DNA of 64,000 bases from Fasciolopsis buskii (GCA_008360955.1 LUCM01000658.1:174444-238443); one strand, 5' to 3'; positions 24,206-36,017 are shown, numbered from the stretch's first letter. Made by a program: numbers and translations. The notes: a model not told the origin generated them from the sequence alone.

Positions 24206-25419
24206 ACAATCAAGCTGCCCACCGACATCTCTATTCCACAGACCTTTTGGGAAACTATATAATGGCAGTTTCAACTGCAAATTATGACTGAAATGCTCCC
24301 CTGGGACATAGACAGGGGGCGGTGTTCATCCTGGAACGGACTCGATTCTGACATACAGACGTACTGCGCGTATACGGCACCAGACGGATATATTCCGTAT
24401 TACCAACCAACATCCCCATCTTAACGGAACTTGTAGTCATCGCCCGCTTTCTACGGGTAACAGTGCTATGGTTACGTGTTTCCATAGCCTTATCCGAACA
24501 CTGCGTGCTTAAGCTCCAGCCCGGTTTCATATGAGCACGAAGAATTCTCACAGTCCGGCACAGCCCAGAAGGTACTGCCCTGAAATCTGCGGTTATTTAC
24601 TAGATAGATAATTACGAGGAGAAACCGGACGGTTAACTAGGGAATAAATATAATTGTGCCAACGCATCCTAGTCGAACAGAAATTGTGGAGACAAGAAAA
24701 GCACCTGTTTATCCAAACAAAATCAGTGAACATCGTTGTTATCTTTAGAGAACCAATTCTCCCACAGATACAAAGGACAAACTATCCAGAACACCGAATA
24801 GGATAGGATCTGTCTCGAACACTTCTTGTCGCACGTCGAATATTCTAGTTTTGTGAGGTGGCTCGGACAGCTGAATTTTACATACAGAATGGAAAATTCG
24901 GCTGGTTCCTTGTGTACATAAGGCAACACTATTGAGAGCAATTTTACGAAACATCCGGCTCCTCAAGGCATTTCAAAATAAAAGAACACATTGTACAAAC
25001 TTTCCTTAGATTTCTCTGTTCGTTCGATCAGGAAGTGACTGACGACAGAATTTAGCCCACTGGCTAAAAACCAGTCATTTGCTGTTTCACTAAAGCAATA
25101 GTTGTGCAATAGCTGGATGCCACCAATGTAATACACGTTTGAAAATCTTGACGGCGAAAGATCAGTGACAGGACCATCTCCTACTCGCTAAGTGAAGAAC
25201 AGACCACAGCGGGACACGGAGAACACGTATGAACAGGAAATTAATTGGATGCGACAGACCCCTGAAACTCGACAAAAGTCTAATGGATTACTAGCAAAAA
25301 GTCTAACAGGTGGCAAACGACTGGAAAGAAAATAATGTATTACACGAAAAGGATTCCAGAGGAGACTGACAGCAAACAAATTACTGAAGATGTGAGAAAT
25401 ACATGCATCCTATTCATAC

Positions 25420-25558
25420 CTCTTCTGCAAGACCGGAATTCTCGTTGTTCGATGCCGGTTTCGATTTGAACCGACCGCGGCAGCAACAGCAGTAGACCGT
25501 CACGGCAGCAATGATCACAGCAGCGAAGGTAGCGAAACTCGATCCGTAAGAAATTGCC
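25420..25558 (-). CDS. Shisa-like membrane protein, transmembrane exon
   Basis: Internal exon of 139 bp. The acceptor is a pyrimidine-rich tract ending AACTATGCACAG and the donor is GAG/GTATGA. Its first base completes the AG left over from exon 34,739-34,910 (AGG, Arg), and it ends in phase 0, as the terminal exon needs. It encodes 46 residues: a hydrophobic segment (FATFAAVIIAAVTVY) followed at once by CCCCRGRFKSK. A transmembrane helix ending in a cysteine cluster and basic stop-transfer residues is the signature of Shisa-like proteins, where the cysteines are probable palmitoylation sites. A different frame of the same DNA stays open for 92 codons but is a shadow: this frame is the one with domain content and phase agreement. 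Confidence 0.85.
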
Positions 25559-28029
25559 CTGTGCATAGTTGGGATATGGGAAGAGAATTTGAAAATGTGG
25601 CACTATTACGACTTGCAATCAACAAAAAAGACAAAACGGATGAACTCAAACGATTTCCGGTAACTCAGTGGGCAACCGACATAGAGAAAAAGAACACACG
25701 AAGTAAATAGAAATACACAACTCAGCCGTTGACATATCGGGTATAAATCCCAGTCTAGCGGAAGACGAGTAGGTAGATTTTCGTTATTAGCGCAGTTATT
25801 TGAGTAGCAATCCATGTGTGCGTACTTCGAAAGGCCCAAATTGTTTTTCTCCAGTTATAAAAAACATGACATCAACGAAACTGTCAATCAAATTCCTCCA
25901 AGGGAGGTTCCGAGAGCATAATTCTGGTACAAACATTCTACCATTAGTGATGAGTGGTAGCAGTAACCAACGGAACACGTACAGAGGCGCAAATTATGTC
26001 CTGATATCATATGTGATCGAGGTACGGACTTGCAGTCTGTGCTGGAAGGTTTTAGTCATCGAACAAATGTGATCATTGCAGTGAGCGGGACTTTAGGATT
26101 GCACGTTTTCTCACCAGATTTCCAACCAGTGAAATTTGACATGGAAAGTTCACAGGACGGAGCATCGAAAATTTGGCTCTGTTGTTCGGGACAGCTATAA
26201 TTAACATCTAACCGTTGTGTTACGGGTAGGTATTCATTCAGAAAGAACGCCTAAAAAATCTAGAACAGTAAGCGACAATGCTGTGAAAGCGCAGGGTTCC
26301 AGTCGCTTGGCTACGGTATCGGGTGAAAGCACTGACAGTGCATCAAACAGCAGAAAACGTGAAGTGGGAAAACGACAATACAGTTCAATTTCATCCCTGG
26401 ACCTCGTGAATTGACTATCCTGTCCAAATTTTATTGCCGCGGTCGGTTCAGTAGAACACAAAACTGACCTGAGGAGTTTGCTTGCGGCATAGAAACAAAA
26501 TACGATAGCTACAGTAACAATGTTCCATCTCGTCCAGTCAATTTGGAATTAAAGAGCTCTAGTGTCTCGGTGCAGCCGAAAAGAGAGGTCAGTAACCAAA
26601 TGCTCAAACATGAGAACGACACTTAAACTGGAGAAAGCTAAATCTTCTAATACTAAGTCGCCATTCCCTAAACCAGATATGTATTTAGTATGATTCTGAG
26701 TACAGATCGTGTATCATCGCGCTCATAGGTAAGGAGGGAAACTGAATCAAAAAGAGGAACAAGGGAAGAATGGTGTGTAGAGTTAATCACAAATTTGCTA
26801 CCGCCTCCATTCTTCACTATGACGTAATCGGAATCCACGGTTCCGCAGTGAGCTCGTGACCAGCCAAATGCCGAAGTCAAAGCAGCTGTAACCCGTTCAG
26901 CATGGGAATTAACTAATCGGCGTGCTCAGATGGTTCCCTAACGAGTTCCGAAAATCTAGGAATTATTGGACTGGAAGTACAGCGTGAACACAATAATAAA
27001 AACAATCAGGGTAGTAGCGAAGATGACGAACGATACAGGTTTTGAACTTAAGATCATGTAGAGACGCTATTCACGAACTTGTTGTTTTTGAGCCACACAC
27101 AGAGGAAATCATATCAGATACGTTAGGTAAAAAGGAAAAGAATGTGTGGTTTTACATCAAAAATCCATCTCCCGTTATCCGGTCATCCGAATATTTCACG
27201 CCTTTCCCGAATAAACGAGAAAGGGATCCGAACACACTGAGTTATGCAATTCACCTAACGGACATCATATTTGCAGTAAAAATGTGACAAGCTCCCAATA
27301 AAGAAGCATGCAAAGACTGGTAACCAATAACATTTGAACCGATGAACGAAGAAAAAACAGGTGGGTATTAATAAGCAAATGCATGTGAGCAAGAAAAATG
27401 GGAACAAACGACCGAATGCAGAACCTCCCTTGTGGTAATTCCCGTCTAGAGACGCCTGTCTGTACACATTATTTGTTGACTTCGCATGGGTCAGTAACAT
27501 TCACAGTTTCCAAAAACGATCCGTTCGCATGCTATTTACTTACAGTAGACAATCGATATCTGGAACAGGTTGGAGAATGTCAGCAGGTCTATGGCAGCCT
27601 TCGTAACAATAGCTTAAGTTAAGCTGAAATCTACTAGAAGGCAGCGCCGAATGCGTGCACCGAGGGCGAAATCGGGTCAACTTTAATTTTTCACAATATT
27701 TTCACATCCATACGCATTGTCAATACCGCTTTAGAGAATTTCGGTAATATGGAATTCAATTTGGCGGATTTGGGAAATTTTAAATTCATTCAAATGCGGA
27801 AACTTTGGCCACAGCGAGATTCCAACCTACAATTGGATACTACCCACATGGAGAAGGGTTGCGTGATGCATGGTTTGAAATTCTCGAGATCGAGAAATTT
27901 CCCAACTTGGATCACTTCGAAATTCGGAAACTAATGCAATGTGAAACTAAAATACGAAATCCAATCAAGTTATGTCCTACAGTAACGAATATGTCGATCA
28001 ACCGCGACTTTCATTGTGATGAACTTATT

Positions 28030-28880
28030 GTACCTTCCTAAGCTCTGTTTGTCGGAGACTGACTGAGAGGTCTTATTCAAAACTTCCACATCCTGCTACA
28101 TATACTGAGATGGGTTTCTCGGACTGGTACCGATTTTCAGCAATTCAATGTAGCATGAAGACCTGGTCAACGGAATCTATTCTTCAGTGAAAACACACTG
28201 GGTAGAACGTGTTCGTGCATCATGCAACAGAGCAGTTTAGCAGAACCGTTGCAAAAGTCGGGCCGCTATATCGACAGAGGTGATGCCTCTTTAGTTCGGA
28301 CATAATCTTGTCGCTTTTTTGATGCAGCGAATGAATAAGAGGTTGTCCAGTCTTCTGGGAAAGCTACGAAGTTCCAGATACGACGGAACAGCTTACTTAC
28401 TGGACCCAGTGGAGTTGAAAAATAAGGGGAGAATACTTCGATGCTTTCATCACCGAATGACTCCCTGTTCTCCTTTTTCTGTGCGACGATGAATTCCGAT
28501 TAATGAGGGGAGGGAGTGAGTCGGGATAATTTTCAGATTGCTCTGTGCCACCTGGTGACGTGACACAGATGAATTGGATGGGAACGTGATTGGGCAGTGT
28601 GTGATCCGCACCAATGGCGGTTCCCGCTACGTCGCAATGGTATACCCGACTATTTAGGGCCGATGATCCTCAGCGAGAGTACATCAAGATATAGTCGATC
28701 TGATGGGTTGGCCTACCGGCGACAGAGCACCAGGCTGGCAACTCCTGAAAAAAGGTACTGTTGACGATCAGGTTCTTGAGATACGCAAATGCGACTAAGC
28801 ACCGTTCACTAGGGTCAAAGCTCTCCAGTACGCGATGGGTATACTTATCTAAGGGTCCCGGGAGAGATGCGCGCTGCTGA
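28030..28880 (-). mobile_element. RTE-type non-LTR retrotransposon remnant (endonuclease to RT)
   Basis: Translating the minus strand from about 28,860 gives the C-terminal half of an APE-type endonuclease: ERCLVAFAYLKNLIVNSTFFQ-like text, then HQIDYIL at 28,685-28,705 and GADHT near 28,600, in place of the usual SDH. Further on, with frameshifts, come an RTE-like PEDW segment (about 28,355), KKRQDYVRTKEAS matching the family KKGDKxxxxNYRGISLL block, and SVDQVFMLH..AENRYQSEKP matching the RT block GRSTxDQIFTLRQI..KRYEY.KP. The remaining RT, including YxDD, is absent. Stops and frameshifts are numerous, so it is dead. It sits in an intron of the Shisa-like gene. Confidence 0.72.
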
Positions 28881-29103
28881 TGATTCCTGATAAATACACA
28901 CCATTTCCAGCGTCTTCAATGGTTAGTCGGATGCTGACGCTGAATGACGAATCATGTAGTCGGAGAATTATCGTGTCTAGGTATTGAACTGGGTTACCGT
29001 TTGGGTTCTCAAAAGTAGTTTTGCGAAACAAGCCGAACGAAGATGCAATATCTTTGTCTCATAGTGCATCGCTGAACCGGATGAGGTGAAATGAATAAGA
29101 CGT

Positions 29104-29340
29104 TTACCACCTTGGAGTCCGGGGGTAGTGCATACTAGCACTGTTAACGCTTGTCGTTTTAGTAGTAGCAAACGGCGATTCGTTGCCACTCGTCTTACTG
29201 TCTTTCTCATCTGAAGCTATGCCACAGCCAGAGTAGTTTGCCTTAGAATCTATGGAGAGGGGTGCATATTTACAGCACACAAGCTTCGCGAATGCAATAA
29301 GAAATAGAGTGTTGATAATGGGCAAACAACAACGCAACAT
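29104..29340 (-). CDS. Candidate signal-peptide exon, possible alternative first exon of the Shisa-like gene
   Basis: A 78-codon frame starts with ATG and a classic signal peptide (MLRCCLPIINTLFLIAFAKL), then a Ser/Thr/Lys-rich stretch with one Cys (SGCGIASDEKD). Two donor-like sites exist: GACA/GTAAGA at about 29,200 and CCAAG/GTGGTA at about 29,109. The second leaves phase 2, which is exactly what the transmembrane exon at 25,420-25,558 accepts, and would give a short secreted stalk plus the same helix and tail without the cysteine-rich domain. No acceptor-bounded upstream link is visible and an in-frame stop precedes the ATG. It may be chance: the signal-peptide pattern is clear, but the gene assignment is inference. 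Confidence 0.35.
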   Translation of the reverse strand: MLRCCLPIINTLFLIAFAKLVCCKYAPLSIDSKANYSGCGIASDEKDSKTSGNESPFATTKTTSVNSASMHYPRTPRW

Positions 29341-30649
29341 GTATTTGTGCTAGACGGTGGAAACAACCCGATTCCGCCGAACTACAGTGATCTAACAAGA
29401 TGAGACTGAAAGAACAATGCAGGTTAAGAGGAATGGTTAAGTTGATCGTTGCACAAAAAATACAGTTATGGAATAACCAGGTGACCGAGGAACGTTCAAC
29501 CGGAAAAACTCGAAGAAATGGCAGAGCAGAATGGATCGACGTTAGGCGAACAGAACGGAGTGCGCGTGCCATCTAGACAAAAGGAACTGATGAGAAATCT
29601 TACGTGTTTTGAGACCAGGAACTACGAAAGAACAGGAGGGAAGAGACAGAAAACTGAAGTGAAGGCTGTGAATAAAGGGAATTAAGATTAAAACAATCAC
29701 AACAGACACTACGGTTCGTGTTCTAAAACTTGAAAAGAGATGAGACTCATCAATCGATCACCTTTCCCGTCTTCCATTCCCTATAACCTTAGGGAGAACA
29801 TCCACGTTGAGGAGACATAAAACATATGTTCAATAAACGAAAACAAATTGTTCATATTGGATTTTGTAGTCAGCATTCGCTGATCTATTGGACCGCTGAC
29901 TATTTCATCCCACCGATATGAATTGGTGTTTTCATGCGGTTTTTTAGCCCAGTTTATCGTCCGACCTTATCAGTATGTTGAGACTCCTAAATTAGGGTAG
30001 TACATGTGTCGATTCAGCATTTACTACTGCTCTTAGATTTGGGTTCCTCGACAGGAACCCAAAACACGAACATAATGGGCATAAGTGGGCGTTGGTAGCG
30101 AGAACACCCACTAGTCCGAGTGAACTCGATGGTGTCCGCCTTTGCTAGCAGCACGAAAGGAGAATAAAATGAAAGAGATTCACTGCGAATCCTCCGATTT
30201 TTACTGCCAGATTTCCCCCCTATTGCATACAGAGTAAGTTACAACAGAAGGGTCATAGCTAAGAGTTAGAAGACAAAGCGCGGGAAAATTTCATAACAGA
30301 ATCAGTTTGCTCATCTTCCATCTCAAAACAAAACAGTCGCAGGTGGTTCAAAACGAGAAAATGTCAAAAGATTTCAGGATTTGATAGTGGCAAGAAAGAA
30401 GAGTGGACAGTTGAGGTCCGGTATGTGGAGACAAAAACCGGTCCAAACAGGTGCGGGGAAGGCATCAAACGATAATGGTTATGGAGGAAGTCGAGACAAT
30501 GCGGAATTACCAAGAACAGAAACAGTAAAGGCAAGCGATTGTAGCGCTTGGAAAGGAACAGGAAATCAATATTTTGCGGAGACTGCAAAACGAAATACAT
30601 ATAGTTCGGTTGGTTGGCCTTCGACAGTAAACCTAAAAGAGACTGCTCA

Positions 30650-30865
30650 ATCAAGGTTCCGAACCGACAACGGGTGGCGCACAAAGCGTTCGTCATTACG
30701 CTCACCGGAATCTGTGGCGGAAGGCAGTACTGGGCAAATAGGATGCTTAGCCCCACCTGAAGGAAATCTGAGCTGAGTAATCCGTCATCCACAACCACTG
30801 CGTTGTGAGACCCTCAGATCGCATTGCTGCCATGTAAACTAGACCGTTTGATCAAACGCTTAGAA
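30650..30865 (+). repeat. Dispersed repeat family R3, copy 1
   Basis: Shares TTCCGAACC, then a GG(T/C)GG segment, (T/A)TGGCGGAAG..GGTAC/GTAC and GTAA..GTCAT with 33,725-33,830 in the same orientation, about 65% by eye. Overlapping open frames of 131 (+) and 144 (-) codons cover it, neither recognised. Confidence 0.35.
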
Positions 30866-32050
30866 TAAAGCCCTTTATATCAACCTTCTACTTCGGTTTG
30901 GGCAGTATCAAGCTTATTCAGGAACCACGCACAGCGATACACAAGCGGTGGAGGTAGAGAATGGAAGAGATGATATGTATACTTGATTCAAGACTACTTC
31001 TTATTTTTTCCTTTCTTTCCATTAGTTTCTTTTTTAGCCATACTTCATACGGTATATGATCTGCGCCCAAGGTTGCGCTGTGTGTCAGATCGGTTGCAAA
31101 AATAAACACTATTTGAATAAAAACCTGACTACATTGAGTTGTCAGCTGTGTTACAGGCGAACGTACCGATATGTGTAAAGACTGTGAAATCACTCATGTA
31201 AGAAACATGAATGCAAATGCGTTCTACGGAAACGACACCGGGCCACGTTGTGTCACGCGTGAAGTTTCGCACTACCTCAGACTTGCCAACGTTTCCAATA
31301 AACTGCGAGACTTAAGATAATGAGCATGGTGATGAACCTGCTTGCTTTTGAAAAACATTCTGATTAAGAATAGGGTGTCGTGACGACAAAGTCCTACAGC
31401 CGATAATCAGTTTTTGTGAGGTGAAGTACTTTTGGCATAATCCATGTACACTGAATGCAGTCTCTTATTTAAAATGGTGTCATAAGTATCGAGGGTGTTT
31501 TTGATGGGGCTCTGAATGGTTTCATTCTTTCAGTACTCTTACTGAACTAGTGTGGGATCTTTTGGATGGATATTGGGTTTGAAAACTCCCAGTCTAGATT
31601 TGGGTTCTATTTATAATACTTGGAACTTGCCGTCCGATTGAGTTTAGCATGACGATATATGTTATCGTTGTGAATCAAGTGAAGGCTATCGAACGGACTG
31701 AATGTGAGCTGCATCACCAGTGTGCTCAATCCTGCGTTGGTTTCTTTAAACAATAAACCTGTCCGCATTTAGCATAAAGATGCTAGTCAGTTTATCACTT
31801 ATCACCGGATGGGCCGAGAGCATTTCTCATTGCGAGAGAAGGTCGCTGGCGAGGAAGAAACTGTCGATACGATATTCCACTCACAGTCAGCATACACCTC
31901 AGATGTAAGTTGATTCTCAACTACCACCGTTAAAACATTCAGAGTTTAGCAAAACATTTCACGCACCACAGTTTCATCGATCGCAGAAATAACATGCAAG
32001 GATTCTGTAGCCTAATCGATTCTCTACGAAATACTTCAGCGCAACCGCGG

Positions 32051-32051
<1 letters not shown>

Positions 32052-32116
<65 letters not shown>

Positions 32117-32122
32117 TATATA
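32052..32122. repeat. (TA)n microsatellite, once interrupted
   Basis: A TA run of 71 bp with one AA interruption at 32,109-32,110, followed by GTTTGGATCGAAACGTCACG and then the palindrome-arm copy at 32,145-32,182. Confidence 0.97.
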
Positions 32123-32144
32123 GTTTGGATCGAAACGTCACGAT

Positions 32145-32182
32145 AAACGTATTAACTCAGTGTACGCCTTCTCAACTCTAAA
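32145..32182 (-). repeat. Single arm of the 41.9-kb palindrome
   Basis: 38 bp identical to the reverse complement of 41,927-41,964. The last 31 bp are also identical to the right palindrome arm at 41,963-41,993. A TA run of 18 bp (32,183-32,200) follows, as it does next to the palindrome. Together with the upstream GGATCGAAACGTCACG and TA tract this looks like one short mobile or satellite unit linked to TA microsatellites. Confidence 0.85.
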
Positions 32183-32550
32183 TATATATATATATATATA
32201 GCGTCGCCGCTGTGTATTTGCTGTGTGAGACTCGTAGGCTGAAGGATAGCAGTAGTCAAATTTACGGAATTAATCTCGCCTCTTCCTTTGCATAACCATC
32301 CCCAGCTGGATGAGTTGATTTCAGGGACTTGGCTGGGATGATTATGCGATAGATTCAATGACGCAAGTGTAGTTGAGTTCATCATTCGTCGGTAACTTTC
32401 TAACTAACAACTTGATTGGTGTGATTGCATTGGATTTATAACCGACTAGGTGATGCAACAAGCAACGTAATAGCTGTAACCACAGTTGGTTACTACGAGT
32501 TGGATGAAATTTAAGAAGATGCAGATCCAGATATTGTCTTTCGCTCCACG

Positions 32551-32626
32551 TGACCGGTAGTGGTTAAGTGGAAGAGAGTAATGTTTCAAAGTGGAAGTCG
32601 CGAGTTCAAATCCTCTCACTATCCGG
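32551..32626 (+). repeat. tRNA-like repeat (SINE head)
   Basis: Perfect pol III box A (TGGTTAAGTGG, about 32,557-32,575 region) and a one-mismatch box B (AGTTCAAATCC) at the usual spacing. Outer sequences ACCGGTAGTG and CACTATCCGG can pair. It differs from a genuine tRNA in the anticodon region and in the box B mismatch. It resembles the minus-strand copy at 46,205-46,275 (AAGTCGCG(G/A)GTTC core). Confidence 0.6.
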
Positions 32627-32834
32627 TGAATTATCCATTTGGCAACCTTAGGTTGGCCAAACACCTCTCCGGAAATAACACTCTGCCGTATCACCAATCA
32701 TAGGAATAAAAAGATAAATATGTTCAAAGGTTACACGGAGCTCCGTGAACATCACATCTCACCTTTTACGAATTCAAAGAGGAGACGTAGGGTATTGGAT
32801 CACGGAGCCCAACCGACAAAACCTCCATTGAATT

Positions 32835-33190
32835 CGAATAGGTTAGGGTGACTGGAACAAAAAGATCGACTATTCGAGTACGCGTTCTTCAAAGCAACAG
32901 TGGCTGAACAGTCAGTTAAGTTGGTCAGTCCCGTGGTGTGGCGAAAAGTATGAGAACCTTGGACTACTGGACTGTCTCGAAAAATTTTAATCGTATAACT
33001 GAGTTAAAGTCCATGGCCCAACGCGGTGGCTGAAGACCTAAGGTGATATGACGCTCTTGCCTGTTGTTCTTCTGACTTATGACATTAAGGTTTTCCCTCC
33101 ATTATTATTCGATAGTGGGAGGTAGAAAAACCAAGCCAGGGCACGCTAGTGGAAGGTTGTGCAAACTGAACTGCACAGCTCAATTGTTAT
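32835..33190 (+). repeat. Dispersed repeat family R2, copy 2
   Basis: Second copy of the family at 20,660-21,115, same orientation and same order of landmarks: GGTTAGGGTGACTGG, CGAGTACGCGTTC, TGGTCAGTC, GTGTGGCGAAAAG, GAGTTAAAGTCCA, CCAGGGCACGC, GCAAACTGAAC. Both copies lie in introns of the Shisa-like gene. Confidence 0.6.
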
Positions 33191-33639
33191 ATCGGTGTAT
33201 ACACCTCGACAGTCAATAAATATCTACACTTCACTCCAACTCAAATTTGACCAGTTCATTGTTCATCCAACAGACATGACGCACCCGCGACTAGCGCATG
33301 CACGCTGTCGTTAGAACTAAACAATCGTTATTGCTGACAGTACGTTATTTCAAAGCATACTCACCAGAAAACATACTCGAAGGTGAGTAAACACTCAGTT
33401 TTCTGCGCAACGTGGTGGAAGCACCGGCTAGCTATACGAAGGATTCGATGCAACAGAAAAATAAAAAAAAACAGCCGTTAAACGGTTGCCTCCAAACGCG
33501 CTATTATGGACGGGGGGAGTGTGTCGGGTGAATAACCTCCCGAACGTCTCTTGAAATGCTTCCAAATGACCGCAAATCTCAAACTGCATGGGCTGAAAAA
33601 GTTCACCGTACAAGCTTCTAATGGCTGGGGAAATCTCAT

Positions 33640-33830
33640 TAGTGAGAGGCCGAAGGGGAATGCTTGGCCATCTCCATTAGGTTCACTGATCTTCTACAGC
33701 CAGTCTGCTGGGAATGGCTAAACTCTGATTCCGAACCAAATAAGGGCGGTTAGAAGCTTTTGGCACTACGCGCAGAGGCATTCATGGCGGAAGAAGGTAC
33801 CGGATAAGTTGAGTAACCAGTCATGGGCCC
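33640..33830 (+). repeat. Dispersed repeat family R3, copy 2
   Basis: Partner of 30,650-30,865 (TTCCGAACC, ATGGCGGAAGAAGGTAC, GAGTAA..GTCAT). Similarity is modest. Confidence 0.35.
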
Positions 33831-34738
33831 CATGGTTCGTTCCGCTGTTCCGAGTCACGTTCTGGGTGGTTAAGAGTTTCTGCTGTGGATTCCTAAGACT
33901 ACCTGCTTCGGCCTGGGAAACCTGGCCCTACTGCGTTCACAAACGAATCATGAACCGGTGCCAATGCCATTTTGTATTCCTACTAACACGATCTCAAACT
34001 CTTGCCACTTTAACCCACAAAAACGACCAAATGACCTCTAGTCGACCTACACAACTGTACTTTATTGGTCATAGTCAGGCGACTTGCAGGTCTGTTAAGG
34101 TTAAAGCTCATTGTCCGACAACTCCGTCTCTCGAGCTCACAGTTTCTTCGGTACACATTTTGAGCGGCGCTCCTGTTCACCTGAGCGTGCCACGAAAATC
34201 AGATCACTTTTACTTTATCCCAAAATCAGAATAAATGCTCGACTTCCCACCTTGTTTGTGGTTGATCTGGCTCTTGGCCCGTGCACCATTCATCAGATCC
34301 CAAAAGAGCTTGCCAGCCAGTCGTTTACCGGACATAATTCGGCCTCAATGTTGGATGACTCCTCGTACTGAAGCGGTCACGTATTTCTGGCATCGGGCCG
34401 TAAACTCACTTTATAACTGCATTCTTACATTAATAAACTTTATACGAAAGCGACCTGTACACCTTCTGTTGCGCACACAAGCTCATTAAGTTACTTCTTT
34501 TTATTCTCTCCCTCTGGCATATGAAAGCAAACTGCGTACGCAAAAAGGCAAAAAAACTGCTGTTTATTTCCTTCCGAATTCTGATACCATATACTCTTTC
34601 CTCCCTGGTTGTACCGTGCTTCGTTTGGTAGGCAGTCTAGAATTAAGGAAGTGTGAGCCTAACGATAAGACAATTAACATACTGAATGGTTATAACGTTT
34701 GACTGAGACAAATAATTCTTTCTTAGCGAAATACTTAC

Positions 34739-34910
34739 CTATAGTGACTAGGCTGACAACAGAATCCACGAGACGACATGTCCTCTAGGCAACAATATGT
34801 GTTCCACAACTCATCCGGGTCATCAGGACAAACGAAGTAGGAATAGTTTCTCTCACGCTCAGTAGTCGGGTCGATAACAGTACGAAAGCCGGGACACACG
34901 GTTACACGAT
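34739..34910 (-). CDS. Shisa-like membrane protein, cysteine-rich ectodomain exon
   Basis: Internal exon of 172 bp. The acceptor is a strong pyrimidine tract ending CTTTTTCCAG and the donor is CTATAG/GTAAGT, both near consensus. The first two bases (AT) complete a codon begun in the previous exon (G+AT, Asp), and it ends with AG, completed by G of the transmembrane exon. It encodes 56 complete codons with six cysteines in the order C-x21-C-x11-CC-x9-CC: VCPGF near the start, YFVCPDD in the middle, NTYCCLED and GFCCQPSHY at the end. This C..C..CC..CC pattern just before a transmembrane helix defines the Shisa-like (STMC6) superfamily of membrane adaptors, which includes Shisa, CYYR1, WBP1 and VOPP1. 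Which subfamily is not clear from the sequence alone. No open frame in this DNA starts with ATG, so ATG-based ORF finding misses it. Confidence 0.85.
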
Positions 34911-35530
34911 CTGGAAAAAGGTAGAGTGCCGGAAAGCAAGGGGTTGAAAATATGACCTAAAGTAAATACCGATGTTACTATTATAAATGGTGCATGCATA
35001 GAGATGATTAGAAAATATTTTCACAGAGCCCCACGACCGATCCCCCGGTAACCGTTGCTCTAACGTAATTCGAAGACCACAAACTGAAGAACCGCTGGCG
35101 GATATTATTAGATTCCTTAATCCTGGTTAGGTTGCGGACAGAAAATGGAACGCCATTTGTCTTGCAGACGTACAGATAGACGAAGGCTGAACATGGGGAC
35201 AAGAATCGGAATCGAGGCCAACGAAGCTACAAAAATGGAAGTCAGTATCTGAGTATGCCCCTTGATTGACGCCGAATTAGAATGCTTCCAGCTTTTTTCG
35301 ATGTATTCTGTGTTGCGTACCTTCATGTGCAAAGGCTTCCGGGGTACAAGGATGAACTGACGCTCAAAAACAAACATATTATTCGTTTATCGTAGTCTGA
35401 TTTCCACGTTAAACCGTTCATTGAAAATGGAATTTATCCCCCCCCCCGCTGTAATCCAAGTATAGCATAAAATACAAGGGTTTGTACCCGGTACAACCGC
35501 GTTCAACCTTCCCTGTAGCTACCCACACTG

Positions 35531-35770
35531 GCGGTGGTTAGGTGAATCAGGGATCTGTCATTCAAAAAGATCAGAAGTTCGAAACCCAGGTCCACCGGTC
35601 ACTGGTAGGACGTGGCTACTTGCTGTCCCCCAGCTTTAGCACACCTGAGCTATTGAAGCCCTGCATAGTTCTAAGCCACACTAAGTTAGAGACCATGGTT
35701 TCCGGTTCCTCTCTCCCGCGCAGTGGCCCCCAACGACTAAAGGACATATCTCTTCCACTATATCCTGATG
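35531..35770 (+). repeat. SINE-like repeat family S, copy 2
   Basis: Begins with a tRNA-like head (GGCGGTGGTTAGGTGAATC, then AGTTCGAAACCCAGGTCCACC as a degenerate box B), followed by the family body CACTAAGTTAGAGACCATGG, TTTCCGGTTCCTCTCTC and GCAGTGGCCCC. A 96-codon open frame across it is a repeat shadow. Confidence 0.6.
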
Positions 35771-35949
35771 TAAGGCGTCATAATGAAGAACAGATCTACT
35801 CACTACGTGCTTATTTTGAAGACTGGTCTTGATTAACCGAGGAAAACACTCCGACGAATGACCATTGTGATTCATAAACGTACTTTGCATTCTGGTTACA
35901 TCCCTGATGAGGTAAAGTTGTTTATGAGAAATGGAAATATACATCAATA

Positions 35950-36000
35950 AAAGTAAATTAAATAATGATAATAACAATAATCACAATAACAGTAATAATG
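35950..36000. repeat. AAT-type degenerate triplet tail
   Basis: AATAATGATAATAACAATAATC-type triplets follow an ACATCAATAAAAG stretch. It looks like the A-rich or microsatellite tail of a short retroelement and sits between two family S copies. Confidence 0.6.
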
Positions 36001-36017
36001 TTTTCTGAAATCAATCA

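Larger units (their letters stand above)
19030..25419 (-). other. Intron of the Shisa-like gene (6.4 kb)
   Basis: Lies between exons with canonical GT..AG ends (donor GTATGA at 25,414-25,419; acceptor AG at 19,030-19,031). It holds one repeat of family R2 (20,660-21,115), a Penelope-like element (22,430-23,440) and its possible flanking repeats. I see no other exon inside it. Confidence 0.7.
25559..34738 (-). other. Intron of the Shisa-like gene (9.2 kb)
   Basis: Bounded by donor CTATAG/GTAAGT at 34,733-34,738 and acceptor at 25,559-25,560. It contains an RTE remnant, a candidate signal-peptide frame at 29,104-29,340, TA microsatellites, a tRNA-like repeat and repeat families R2 and R3. The plus-strand frame at 26,217-26,414 is Ser/Lys-rich and preceded by a possible acceptor, but I cannot assign it. 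Confidence 0.65.

Noticed and set aside
26217..26414. Ser/Lys-rich plus-strand terminal exon
   Set aside because: A possible acceptor precedes it, but it has no recognisable domain or partner exon and lies in an intron on the opposite strand.
30364..30798. Overlapping 131-codon (+) and 144-codon (-) frames
   Set aside because: No recognisable domain in either, and the DNA resembles a dispersed repeat at 33.7 kb.
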